From NCBI RefSeq assembly GCF_900112085.1, contig NZ_FOJY01000021.1, forward strand, positions 1 through 37,661: 37,661 nt of DNA, read 5' to 3'. Position 1 is the first letter of the stretch. Each line of letters opens with the position of its first letter. Below the pieces are notes generated by a model, which ran no database searches, had not been told where the DNA came from, and saw nothing but the letters and a program-made list of their open reading frames with translations. A program made the translations under genes and the position numbers. The DNA comes from Acetitomaculum ruminis DSM 5522 (lineage in GTDB: Bacteria; Bacillota; Clostridia; Lachnospirales; Lachnospiraceae). Positions 6,737-14,306 of this stretch are shown here, piece by piece.

Positions 6737-8518
6737 ATGATTAAAGATGAATATATGGAATTGTACAGACATTCCCTGGCTCATGTACTTGCAAAAGCAG
6801 TTATTGAAATATTTGGAAAAGAGAATGTACAATATGCCATAGGACCACAAATTGCGGATGGTTTTTATTATGATTTCGTTCTTCCAAGAACAATTAATCA
6901 GGATGATTTTGCTCAAATTGAAAATAAGATGCGTGAAATCTTAAAGAGAAAAGAAGTATGGACAAGAAAAGAAGTTTCAAGAGATGAAGCTTTAGAATTG
7001 TTTAAAAATCAGAAATTTAAAACAGAAACTATAAAAGATCTACCAGAAGACGAGAGATTGACTATATATTACACAGGAGATGACTATGTGGATCTTTGCA
7101 GAGGACCACATGTTGAAAATTCACAGGATCTCTTATCAGCTGCATTTAAGATCAAATCTGCATCCGGTGCCTATTGGAGAGGCGATGAAAAAAGAGATGC
7201 CCTTCAAAGGATTTATGTTTATGCATTCCCTACAAAAGAAGAATTAAAAGCTCATTTGACTCTTATTAAAGAGGCTATGGAAAGAGACCACAAGAAATTA
7301 GGACCTCAATTAGACCTGTTTATGTTTAATGAGACAGCTCCTGGTATGCCTTATTGGCTTCCAAGGGGATGGAAAATGTATAAAGCTCTTATTCAATACT
7401 GGAGAGATCTTCATATAAAACATGGTTATGATGAGATTTCAGCACCGGTTATTAACAATAAAAAATTATGGCTTATAAGTGGTCATTGGGCACATTATCA
7501 AAATAATATGTTTATTATTCCGGGAGCAGATATGACTATAGATGCAGATGATGTATTTGCTGCAAAACCTATGAACTGCCCTAATGCAATGCTTACCTTT
7601 AAAAGAACTACAAGATCTTATAAAGAACTTCCAATCAGATACAGTGAACTTGACATGGTTCACAGAAAGGAAAAATCCGGCCAGTTAAATGGACTTTTCA
7701 GAGTTCAGGCATTTAGACAGGATGATGATCATACATTTGTTATGGAATCCCAGATTGAGGAAGAAATAGATGATATCCTTTCAATTGCAGATGAGATCTA
7801 TAATACTTTTGGTATAACTTGCAGAGCCGAATTTTCTACAAGGCCTGATGATTATATGGGTGACCTTGAAGTGTGGAACCAGGCAGAGGCATCATTAAAG
7901 AATATTCTTGATAAGAGATACGGAGAAGGAAATTACGAAATCAATGAAGGTGATGGTGCTTTTTATGGCCCTAAGATAGACCTTCAGATAAAAGATGCTT
8001 TAGGAAGAGAATGGCAGTGTGGTACTGTTCAACTTGATTTCCAGCTTCCTCATAATTTTGGACTTACCTATATAGCAAATGATGGCTCCCAAAAACAGCC
8101 TGTAGTTATTCACAGGGCTATTTTTGGTTCCTTAGAGAGATTTATCGGTATTCTCATCGAAAACTTCAAAGGCGCCTTCCCATTCTGGTTATCACCATAC
8201 CAGGTAGGTGTTGTTCCTATCAGAGAAGAACATAACGAATACGCAAAGAAGGTAGCTGATGCCTTATCTGATATTGGTATAAGAGTTGAAGCCGATTATG
8301 CCGATAAAAATATGAATGAAAAGATTAAGGAATTTAGAAATTACAAGGATCCATACATTGTTGTAATAGGAGATAAAGAGGTTGAAGAAAATACTGTTTC
8401 CATAAATATCAGAGGATGCAAAAAGCAGCTTAAAAATGTTCCTTTAGACAAGTTTATTGAATTGTGCGATAAGATGAATAAAGAGCATACATTGGAACTT
8501 ATTACACAGTTAGACTGA
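6737..8518 (+). CDS. thrS: threonine--tRNA ligase, short form without TGS domain
   Basis: The enzyme charges tRNA-Thr with threonine. The 593 residues start directly at the editing domain: HSLAH (H12, H16) and CRGPH supply the usual editing and metal-site His/Cys residues. The catalytic core carries the zinc ligands in MNCPN, DDHTF and VIHRA. The anticodon-binding domain fills the last 100 or so residues. Typical bacterial ThrRS is about 640 residues with an N-terminal TGS domain, which is absent here. GGAGAG lies before the ATG, and no upstream ATG could add the domain. The 85-base gap to the previous gene is too short for a T-box leader. Confidence 0.95.
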   Translation: MIKDEYMELYRHSLAHVLAKAVIEIFGKENVQYAIGPQIADGFYYDFVLPRTINQDDFAQIENKMREILKRKEVWTRKEVSRDEALELFKNQKFKTETIKDLPEDERLTIYYTGDDYVDLCRGPHVENSQDLLSAAFKIKSASGAYWRGDEKRDALQRIYVYAFPTKEELKAHLTLIKEAMERDHKKLGPQLDLFMFNETAPGMPYWLPRGWKMYKALIQYWRDLHIKHGYDEISAPVINNKKLWLISGHWAHYQNNMFIIPGADMTIDADDVFAAKPMNCPNAMLTFKRTTRSYKELPIRYSELDMVHRKEKSGQLNGLFRVQAFRQDDDHTFVMESQIEEEIDDILSIADEIYNTFGITCRAEFSTRPDDYMGDLEVWNQAEASLKNILDKRYGEGNYEINEGDGAFYGPKIDLQIKDALGREWQCGTVQLDFQLPHNFGLTYIANDGSQKQPVVIHRAIFGSLERFIGILIENFKGAFPFWLSPYQVGVVPIREEHNEYAKKVADALSDIGIRVEADYADKNMNEKIKEFRNYKDPYIVVIGDKEVEENTVSINIRGCKKQLKNVPLDKFIELCDKMNKEHTLELITQLD

Positions 8519-8555
8519 TTTATCGTACTTTTTACATTGTGAAAGGGGTGCTTTT

Positions 8556-8987
8556 ATGGGGGAAATAAAAAAAGAAGCTTTTTTTTCAAGTGACTACAAG
8601 TATTGTGAATATTGCGGACGACTTCTGGCCAAATCCTATAAAGGCGATTTTTGCCCCGATTGTCTTGAAAAAAATCTCTTCGGCAATGTGAAAGAATTTA
8701 TTCGCAGTAATGATGTGAACGAATATCAGGTTGCAGAATATTTTGATATACCTATAAGGCGAGTGAAAAAGTGGATTAGAGAAGGCAGGATAGAGTATAA
8801 GACTACTAAAGTAAAAAAAATCGAAGGCTTAAAGTGTCAGAAATGTGGTACACCGGTAAATTTTGGAAGTCTGTGTATGTCTTGTCTAAAAAAACAGAAC
8901 CGAAAGGGCTATGGTATGAACATTCAGAACGGGGACAAGGATGCAAAGATGTACTATGTAGACGAAAAAGAGCAAAAGAATAGATAA
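8556..8987 (+). CDS. zinc-ribbon and HTH protein (YvyF/TIGR03826-like)
   Basis: The 143-residue protein has two Cys4 zinc ribbons, CEYCG...CPDC (residues about 18-36) and CQKCG...CMSC (about 94-110). Between them is a helix-turn-helix of MerR/excisionase type (VAEYFDIPIRRVKKWIREG). This order resembles the flagellar-operon protein YvyF (TIGR03826), a small regulator of unknown mechanism. No flagellar genes are nearby. AAAGGGGTG precedes the ATG by 7 bases. It follows thrS by 37 bases without a terminator and could share its transcript. A terminator follows. DNA or RNA binding is an inference from the folds. Confidence 0.65.
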   Translation: MGEIKKEAFFSSDYKYCEYCGRLLAKSYKGDFCPDCLEKNLFGNVKEFIRSNDVNEYQVAEYFDIPIRRVKKWIREGRIEYKTTKVKKIEGLKCQKCGTPVNFGSLCMSCLKKQNRKGYGMNIQNGDKDAKMYYVDEKEQKNR

Positions 8988-9002
8988 ATATTTTATTTTT
9001 AA

Positions 9003-9036
9003 AAGGTGAAGCAGATTTTGCTTCACCTTATTTTTT
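9003..9036 (+). terminator. bidirectional terminator between convergent genes
   Basis: AAGGTGAAGCA (9003-9013) pairs perfectly with TGCTTCACCTT (9019-9029) around a 5-base loop and is followed by TATTTTTT. A/T-rich flanks on both sides suit termination of both the zinc-ribbon gene and the convergent gene at 9047-9445. Confidence 0.9.
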
Positions 9037-9046
9037 GAAATATTAG

Positions 9047-9445
9047 TTATGCCAGTGATAAATCGCTTTCTGAAAAAACAACAATGCATTCCGGCTTCCT
9101 GGCAGGAGTATGCCAGATACTTTTTATATGTCCGATTGTAAGCATATCAATGGAACAGGAGGATTTTTTTATGGGCTTGTATTTAAGACTTAAGGTAAGA
9201 GGATTACCCTCCGGACATGCCCACAGTTCAATTTTATTTGATTTTGCCTTGTTTAGCTGTGAATAAATATATTGTATTATCATTTTTGCAGATTCATCAT
9301 TATATTCCCAATCAAGATAGACACAATTGGAAAAACCGGAAATAGTTCTGCCGGTTTTGTCTTTTTTATTTGAATATATGGAAATATCTTCGTGTTTAAA
9401 CTCATCTAATTCAGATCTGCTGGCAAAAAATTTTATTGTACTCAT
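9047..9445 (-). CDS. hypothetical protein, small soluble
   Basis: I do not recognise this 132-residue protein. It starts MSTIKFFASRSELDEF, has no signal peptide or membrane segment, and ends in an acidic tail (VVFSESDLSLA). AAAGGAATG stands 6 bases before the ATG on the minus strand, the reading frame is open over its whole length, and it converges on a shared terminator, which together support a real gene. The middle part has a WACPEG motif and an IKSIWHTP stretch that could serve as search signatures. The overlapping plus-strand frame has no ribosome binding site. Confidence 0.6.
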   Translation of the reverse strand: MSTIKFFASRSELDEFKHEDISIYSNKKDKTGRTISGFSNCVYLDWEYNDESAKMIIQYIYSQLNKAKSNKIELWACPEGNPLTLSLKYKPIKKSSCSIDMLTIGHIKSIWHTPARKPECIVVFSESDLSLA

Positions 9446-9573
9446 AAATTCATTCCTTTTTAAAAATAATCTTTATTACAATTATTATAATAGCTTTTAT
9501 GGATTAAGAAAAGAAAAAAGGTTTATTCAGATAAAAAAACGTCAAGATTTAAATGAAAGAGGTAATGTAAAAC

Positions 9574-9602
9574 TTGCAGTAAATATGTTATTAAAATATA
9601 AT
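9574..9602 (+). promoter_or_regulatory. promoter of the EIIC-aroE-aroK operon
   Basis: TTGCAG (9574-9579) and a perfect TATAAT (9597-9602) are 17 bases apart, which is optimal for the housekeeping sigma factor. The predicted start lies about 78 bases before the first gene of the operon. Confidence 0.7.
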
Positions 9603-9686
9603 TGTATAAATAGTAATTATTTTTCAGGGGAAAATAAAAAATAATAGAAAAATATTTTGATACTATTAAAAAAACAGGAGGGAATT

Positions 9687-10781
9687 ATGGGAAATTTCAA
9701 AGAATTTCTAAAAAGAAAGGATGTAGAAATATCTTTAAAACGCTATGGAATAGACGCATTAGGTGCCATGGCCCAGGGACTTTTTTGCTCACTTTTAATC
9801 GGAACGATAATAAATACCATAGGAAGTCAATTTCATATAGCTTTTCTTACAATGACAGTGGCCAATGTTTCAGGCATTGAATATACGGTAGGAGGCCTGG
9901 CATCAGCCATGAGCGGACCTGCCATGGCATGTGCCATAGGTTATGCCTTAAATTCCCCTCCACTGGTATTATTTTCTTTAATTACAGTGGGATTTGCTGC
10001 CAATGCCTTAGGAGGAGCAGGTGGACCTCTGGCGGTTTTATTTATAGCAATTATAGCAGCAGAAGCGGGAAAAATGATTTCCAAGGAAACAAAAGTAGAT
10101 ATACTTATAACACCTTTGGTAACCATAGCAATAGGTATTGGACTTTCGGCTCTTTTAGCTCCGGCTCTTGGAAATGCGGCCATGACAGTTGGTAATGTAA
10201 TAATGTGGGCTACAAATTTACAGCCGTTTTTAATGGGAATAGCAGTTTCTGTACTGGTGGGAGTTGCTCTTACCCTTCCTATTTCCTCAGCAGCCATATG
10301 CGCAGCATTAGGTCTTACAGGTCTGGCAGGAGGTGCAGCCTTGGCAGGCTGTTGTGCCCAGATGGTAGGATTTGCCTTTATGTCTTTTAAAGAAAATGGC
10401 TGGGGAGGAGTTATTTCTCAGGGAATCGGAACTTCCATGCTTCAAATGGGAAATATTGTAAAAAATCCTAAAATTTGGATAGCACCTATTGTTGTTTCAG
10501 CAATCACTGGTCCTATAGCAACCTGTATTTTCAAGTTGGAAATGAATGGCGCTGCAGTGGCATCAGGGATGGGTACTTGCGGTCTGGTAGGCCAGATTGG
10601 AGTCTATACAGGCTGGATGAATGACATAGAAGCCGGCACTAAAGCTGCCATTACAGGATTTGACTGGGCCGGACTTATTATAATTTCGTTTATACTACCG
10701 GCGATTCTTTGTCCTCTTATAAATGGTGGCTTAAAGAAAATAGGCTGGGTAAAAGAAGGAGATATGACCTTAGAAAGATAA
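9687..10781 (+). CDS. PTS EIIC-like membrane permease (PTS_EIIC_2 family)
   Basis: The 364-residue product is almost entirely hydrophobic, with about ten membrane segments and many Gly/Ala-rich helices, as in the stand-alone EIIC proteins of the PTS_EIIC_2 family. No EIIA or EIIB domain is fused or adjacent, so phosphotransfer is not supported by context. The start is placed at ATG 9687 because AGGAGGG lies just before it; an upstream in-frame ATG at 9657 has no ribosome binding site. Only 19 bases separate it from aroE, and no terminator intervenes, so it is in an operon with two shikimate-pathway genes. Transport of a shikimate- or quinate-like compound is an inference from that. Confidence 0.7.
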   Translation: MGNFKEFLKRKDVEISLKRYGIDALGAMAQGLFCSLLIGTIINTIGSQFHIAFLTMTVANVSGIEYTVGGLASAMSGPAMACAIGYALNSPPLVLFSLITVGFAANALGGAGGPLAVLFIAIIAAEAGKMISKETKVDILITPLVTIAIGIGLSALLAPALGNAAMTVGNVIMWATNLQPFLMGIAVSVLVGVALTLPISSAAICAALGLTGLAGGAALAGCCAQMVGFAFMSFKENGWGGVISQGIGTSMLQMGNIVKNPKIWIAPIVVSAITGPIATCIFKLEMNGAAVASGMGTCGLVGQIGVYTGWMNDIEAGTKAAITGFDWAGLIIISFILPAILCPLINGGLKKIGWVKEGDMTLER

Positions 10782-10800
10782 ACATAGTGGGAGGAAAAAA

Positions 10801-11667
10801 ATGAGACTATCAGGAAAAACAAAACTTATGGGGCTTTTAGGAAGTCCTGTTTCCCATAGCATTTCACCGGCAATGCATAATAAGGCTTTTGAAATTTTAG
10901 ACCTTGATTATGCCTATCTGGCTTTTGATATAGGAGTAGATGACCTGGAAAATGCTGTGGAAGCAATGAAACTTTTAAGAGTAAGGGGATTTAATTTAAC
11001 AATGCCAAATAAAAATCTGGTTTGTAAATATGTTGATAAATTATCCCCCTTATCCAGAATAATAGGAGCCTGTAATACAGTTACCAATGACGATGGAATT
11101 CTTACGGGAACTACAACTGATGGTGCAGGCTATATGAAAGCGGCAAAAGATGCGGGATTTGACCTTACGGGAAAGAAAATGACTCTTTTGGGAGCAGGAG
11201 GTGCTGCTTTGGCGATTTTAGCTCAGGCAGCTTTTGACGGTCTTAGTGAAATTTCTGTTTTTAATATCAGGGATGCTTTTTTTGAAAAGGCTGAAAAAAT
11301 TGTTGCAGATTTAAATAACGAGACAAAATGTAAGGTAAATTTATACGATTTAGAAGATGAAAATGTATTAAACAGGGAAATTACCGATAGTTATATACTT
11401 ACCAATGCAACCTCGGTTGGTATGGCACCTAATACAGATAATTGTATAATAAAAGATGATTCTATATTTAACAGTGAACTTATAGTGTCAGATGTTATTT
11501 ATAATCCAAAAGAAACAAAGCTTTTAAAAATGGCAAAAAACAAAGGCTGTAGAACTTTTAATGGTATGTATATGCTTTTATATCAGGGGGCAGAGTCCTT
11601 TAAAATCTGGACAGGAGAAGAGATGCCCGTAAAAGAAATAAAAGAATTGTATTTTTCACAGGAGTAA
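10801..11667 (+). CDS. aroE: shikimate (quinate/shikimate) dehydrogenase
   Basis: It catalyses NAD(P)-dependent interconversion of 3-dehydroshikimate and shikimate. The 288 residues show the substrate-binding SHSISPAMHN near the N-terminus, the catalytic Lys in NLTMPNK, Asn in GACNTV, Asp in TTDGAGY and the dinucleotide loop GAGGAA. The overall pattern, with MPNK rather than IPHK and SVGMAP near the C-terminus, resembles the YdiB-like branch found in Listeria and other Firmicutes, which may also accept quinate. GGGAGG sits before the ATG. aroK follows after two bases, so the pair is coupled. Confidence 0.92.
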   Translation: MRLSGKTKLMGLLGSPVSHSISPAMHNKAFEILDLDYAYLAFDIGVDDLENAVEAMKLLRVRGFNLTMPNKNLVCKYVDKLSPLSRIIGACNTVTNDDGILTGTTTDGAGYMKAAKDAGFDLTGKKMTLLGAGGAALAILAQAAFDGLSEISVFNIRDAFFEKAEKIVADLNNETKCKVNLYDLEDENVLNREITDSYILTNATSVGMAPNTDNCIIKDDSIFNSELIVSDVIYNPKETKLLKMAKNKGCRTFNGMYMLLYQGAESFKIWTGEEMPVKEIKELYFSQE

Positions 11668-11669
11668 AA

Positions 11670-12191
11670 ATGAATAATTTAAATATTTTTTTAATTGGAT
11701 TTATGGGGAGCGGAAAATCCACCATTGCAAAAAAGATCTATAAAAAATATGGATATAAGCTGGTGGAAATGGATGAGCTTATAGAAAAAAATGAAAATAT
11801 GACCATAAATGAGATGTTTGAAAAATATGGCGAAGAACATTTTCGTAACATAGAAAGTAATACCCTTATTGAAATGTCCAAAGAAAACAATCTTGTGGTT
11901 TCCTGCGGTGGCGGAGTGGTATTACGAAAAGAAAATGCTGAATATATGAAAAAAAACGGAGTTGTAGTATGGTTAAATGCCTCTGCCAAAAGCATATATG
12001 ACAGGATTAAAAATACTGATAACAGACCCCTTTTAAAGGGTAATATGAATGAAGAGTATATAAAGGAACTCATGGATAAAAGATATGAAAAATACAAAGC
12101 CTGTGCAGATATTGTAATTGATACTGACAGGAAAAAACTTATGGAAATTGCTGATGAAGTAATTGAGAAGGTTAAAGCAAGAAAAAAATAA
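11670..12191 (+). CDS. aroK: shikimate kinase
   Basis: It phosphorylates shikimate with ATP in chorismate synthesis. The 173-residue length is normal. Visible motifs are the Walker A loop GFMGSGKST near residue 10, an acidic DELIE segment, the FRNIES substrate-binding Arg, SCGGGVV for shikimate, and the lid RPLL. Its ribosome binding site (GGAG) is inside the end of aroE, and the start is two bases after the aroE stop. A strong terminator follows. With aroE just upstream, two successive steps of the pathway are made from one message. Confidence 0.95.
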   Translation: MNNLNIFLIGFMGSGKSTIAKKIYKKYGYKLVEMDELIEKNENMTINEMFEKYGEEHFRNIESNTLIEMSKENNLVVSCGGGVVLRKENAEYMKKNGVVVWLNASAKSIYDRIKNTDNRPLLKGNMNEEYIKELMDKRYEKYKACADIVIDTDRKKLMEIADEVIEKVKARKK

Positions 12192-12195
12192 GCTA

Positions 12196-12235
12196 AAGGA
12201 AAGCTGCCCTGAGGTGGCTTTCCTTAAATTTTTTT
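12196..12235 (+). terminator. intrinsic terminator after aroK
   Basis: AAGGAAAGCTGCC pairs with GGTGGCTTTCCTT through 13 positions (two are G-U), with loop CTGA and a following T-rich run. It ends only 3 bases before the next -35 box. Confidence 0.92.
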
Positions 12236-12238
12236 CTG

Positions 12239-12267
12239 TTGACAAAAATTTTTCATGACTATATACT
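12239..12267 (+). promoter_or_regulatory. near-consensus sigma-A promoter of the kinase gene
   Basis: TTGACA (12239-12244) and TATACT (12262-12267) are separated by exactly 17 bases, the closest match to consensus that I found in the window. The leader of about 80 bases contains a small hairpin (TGGCTT/AAGCCA, about 12275-12293). Confidence 0.85.
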
Positions 12268-12354
12268 GTCAAAGTGGCTTTTTTCTTAAGCCAAAGTCTT
12301 AATAATGCTCGGATTATTTATCTTTAAAAGGGTATTTCATTTTCAATATTCCCA

Positions 12355-13617
12355 ATGAAAAAAATAAAAGGAGGAAGAATTATAGAAAGGAAACAATTAA
12401 TAAATGATATTTATTTGTATAAAGGAGAAAATAAAGAAGTTTTTTTTATAGATGGAAATAAGGGTTTTTTAAATAAAAGCAGGGAATCAGAAGTTTATAA
12501 GGCCTTTAATAAAAAAACAAATGAAGAGTTTATTGCAAAAATAATAACAAGAATTTCACCGGATATTTTCACAAAAGACTTAAAAAATTATCTGAATGTA
12601 ATCGCTTTTTTAAAAGAAAATTCCAGGTCAACAAAATCAAATCTTTTGCCCCTGGTGGATAGTGGCATCATAAATATAAAAAAATCCCGTTTTTTCATAG
12701 AAATATATCCTTATTGCAAAGAAGGTTCTTTAGCAAATTTCCAGGAAAAAATCCCGGTAGAAGTTTTAAAAGAAAAGTTTATACCGGATATTAACAAGGC
12801 TTTAAAAGAAATACACGATAATAATTTTTTACACAGGGACCTGAAACCGGAAAATATCTATTATTACAAAGATTCTTATGTTTTAGGAGATTTTGGAATA
12901 ATGACCAAAACGGATGATAAGGATTATGTCTATGACTTTAGCAAAAACGGTAGCTTAGGTTATATGGCTCCGGAATTGATGTCTGGGGCGGCAGTAAAAA
13001 AGTCAGACTATTATAGCTTTGGACAAACTATTTACAGCCTGTATTTTGGTAAAAGAATGTACGAAGATGTAATTAGAAAAAATCTCCATAAAGAAATACT
13101 GATAGATAAATTAAACTATCTGATGATAAATGACATTTATCCCGGTCTTGAAAAAATAAGGGATAAAGACGCCAGTCTGAAAGAATTGTTAAAGGGACTT
13201 CTTAGTTATGATCCGGGAAACCGGTTTTCTTATCAGGAGGTAAAGCGCTGGGAAATGGGGGATACTATTTTATCGGATAAAAGCTCTAGGGAAAATCAGT
13301 TGGCAATAAATGAAATGATAAAATGTCTGTTAAAGAATGAATTATTGGAGGAATATTTTGAAGGCAGGGAAGAAAAGCTTATAGAAAACAGAATTGATAG
13401 TGAAAAAAAGAGAATATTAAATTCCTACAGATTTGTAAACAAAACTCAAAAAGATGTAAAGAAATATTTTACATCAAATAGGATTATTGATGGATTTTTT
13501 AAAACATTTCCGTACATTATGTTGATAACTGCCTGTATTACAATTATTTACATGAATTTATCCCTGATAAGCCCGGAAATTTTGAAAAAAATAATCATTG
13601 TTCAAATAAGTTATTGA
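12355..13617 (+). CDS. Ser/Thr protein kinase with C-terminal membrane anchor
   Basis: The 420 residues contain a Hanks-type kinase domain: Lys62 in FIAKI, catalytic H160-R161-D162 followed by LKPEN, D179-F180-G181, and APE. All catalytic residues are present; the glycine loop is degenerate. A charged helical region follows, then one membrane segment (about 387-405) and a short tail. PASTA repeats, usual in PrkC-type kinases, are absent, so the sensor type differs. No phosphatase is adjacent. The start is uncertain: ATG 12355 has no ribosome binding site and lies in a hairpin (TTTCATT 12335-12341 with AATGAAA 12354-12360), while a strong AAGGAGG lies inside the frame at 12368-12374, just before codons ATT/ATA. 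Targets are unknown. Confidence 0.88.
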   Translation: MKKIKGGRIIERKQLINDIYLYKGENKEVFFIDGNKGFLNKSRESEVYKAFNKKTNEEFIAKIITRISPDIFTKDLKNYLNVIAFLKENSRSTKSNLLPLVDSGIINIKKSRFFIEIYPYCKEGSLANFQEKIPVEVLKEKFIPDINKALKEIHDNNFLHRDLKPENIYYYKDSYVLGDFGIMTKTDDKDYVYDFSKNGSLGYMAPELMSGAAVKKSDYYSFGQTIYSLYFGKRMYEDVIRKNLHKEILIDKLNYLMINDIYPGLEKIRDKDASLKELLKGLLSYDPGNRFSYQEVKRWEMGDTILSDKSSRENQLAINEMIKCLLKNELLEEYFEGREEKLIENRIDSEKKRILNSYRFVNKTQKDVKKYFTSNRIIDGFFKTFPYIMLITACITIIYMNLSLISPEILKKIIIVQISY

Positions 13618-13697
13618 AAATTAATAAAAGGAATGATACACTACTTGAGTGAGAATTATTTTCTATTAGTCTTAAAGACAAGTCTGTATGTAAAAAT

Positions 13698-13717
13698 TGC
13701 CACCCTTCGGGGTGGCA
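13698..13717 (-). terminator. strong TTCG-loop hairpin
   Basis: TGCCACCC pairs perfectly with GGGTGGCA around TTCG on the plus strand. On the minus strand the stem is followed by ATTTTTAC; on the plus strand by TTTCC. It lies 80 bases after the kinase stop and probably acts as the terminator for one or both convergent genes. Confidence 0.65.
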
Positions 13718-13730
13718 TTTCCTAAATAAA

Positions 13731-13770
13731 AACTTTTTTATAAAAAAATAAAGCGCCTTACTAAAGACGC
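13731..13770 (-). terminator. intrinsic terminator of the 13785-14045 gene
   Basis: On the minus strand GCGTCTT pairs with AAGGCGC (one G-U) and is followed by a T-rich run of about 16 bases. It starts 15 bases past the stop of the minus-strand gene. Confidence 0.75.
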
Positions 13771-13784
13771 ATTTATTTTAAAAA

Positions 13785-14045
13785 TCATTTATTCATTTGC
13801 TCAATACCGATAGTAAAGTTTTCCATTTGAGCTTCGGCAACTTCTAAAATGTCTTTGCTCATTTTCATAGTGAAGTCAATCATAGTGTTTGCCGCTTTCA
13901 TTTCTGAAACTCCGGGAATAAGGTCTTCATCCAAAATCTGCGATGAAGCATTTGATGTATTTACATTAGCTGTTTTTGCTACGTTTGAGGCACTATGTAA
14001 AGCACCGTAATCAAAACCTCCTCCTATTGGAGAAATTCCAGTCAT
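13785..14045 (-). CDS. hypothetical small protein, 86 residues
   Basis: I do not recognise this protein with certainty. It begins MTGISPIGGGFDYGALHSAS and ends in a Met-rich amphipathic helix (MKMSKDILEVAEAQMENF). It has no signal peptide or Cys. Its length and helix-rich C-terminus recall small putative motility proteins such as the YjfB family, but I could not align them convincingly. I place the start at ATG 14045 because AAAGGAGACGAG precedes it correctly; a GTG six codons upstream would put that site inside the gene. It is divergent from the diguanylate cyclase gene 260 bases away. Confidence 0.6.
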   Translation of the reverse strand: MTGISPIGGGFDYGALHSASNVAKTANVNTSNASSQILDEDLIPGVSEMKAANTMIDFTMKMSKDILEVAEAQMENFTIGIEQMNK

Positions 14046-14306
14046 AATCTCGTCTCCTTTCACTATACCTTGAAATATTCAAAATGTTCATTTTTGGTTA
14101 GTTTTTCTTGTTTTTTAAGATTTAGTTTATGCAAGTTAAACCTTTTAGTGTTATACTGACATAGGTTACTAGTTACAGTATAAATGGATTTAATTACCAG
14201 TGCAATTAAAAAACCTGGTATTCGTCTTAAAAAAATATAAAAAATAATAAAGGAAAATATGAGATAACTAATAAGTAAAACGTATTGATTAGTTGGAGGT
14301 AAAGTT

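Noticed and set aside
9327-9644. Plus-strand frame of 105 codons
   Set aside because: It overlaps the better supported minus-strand gene, has no ribosome binding site and runs into AT-rich intergenic sequence.
14046-14306. Flagellar sigma-D promoter for the small minus-strand gene
   Set aside because: No GCCGATAA-type -10 box is present at the right distance on either strand.
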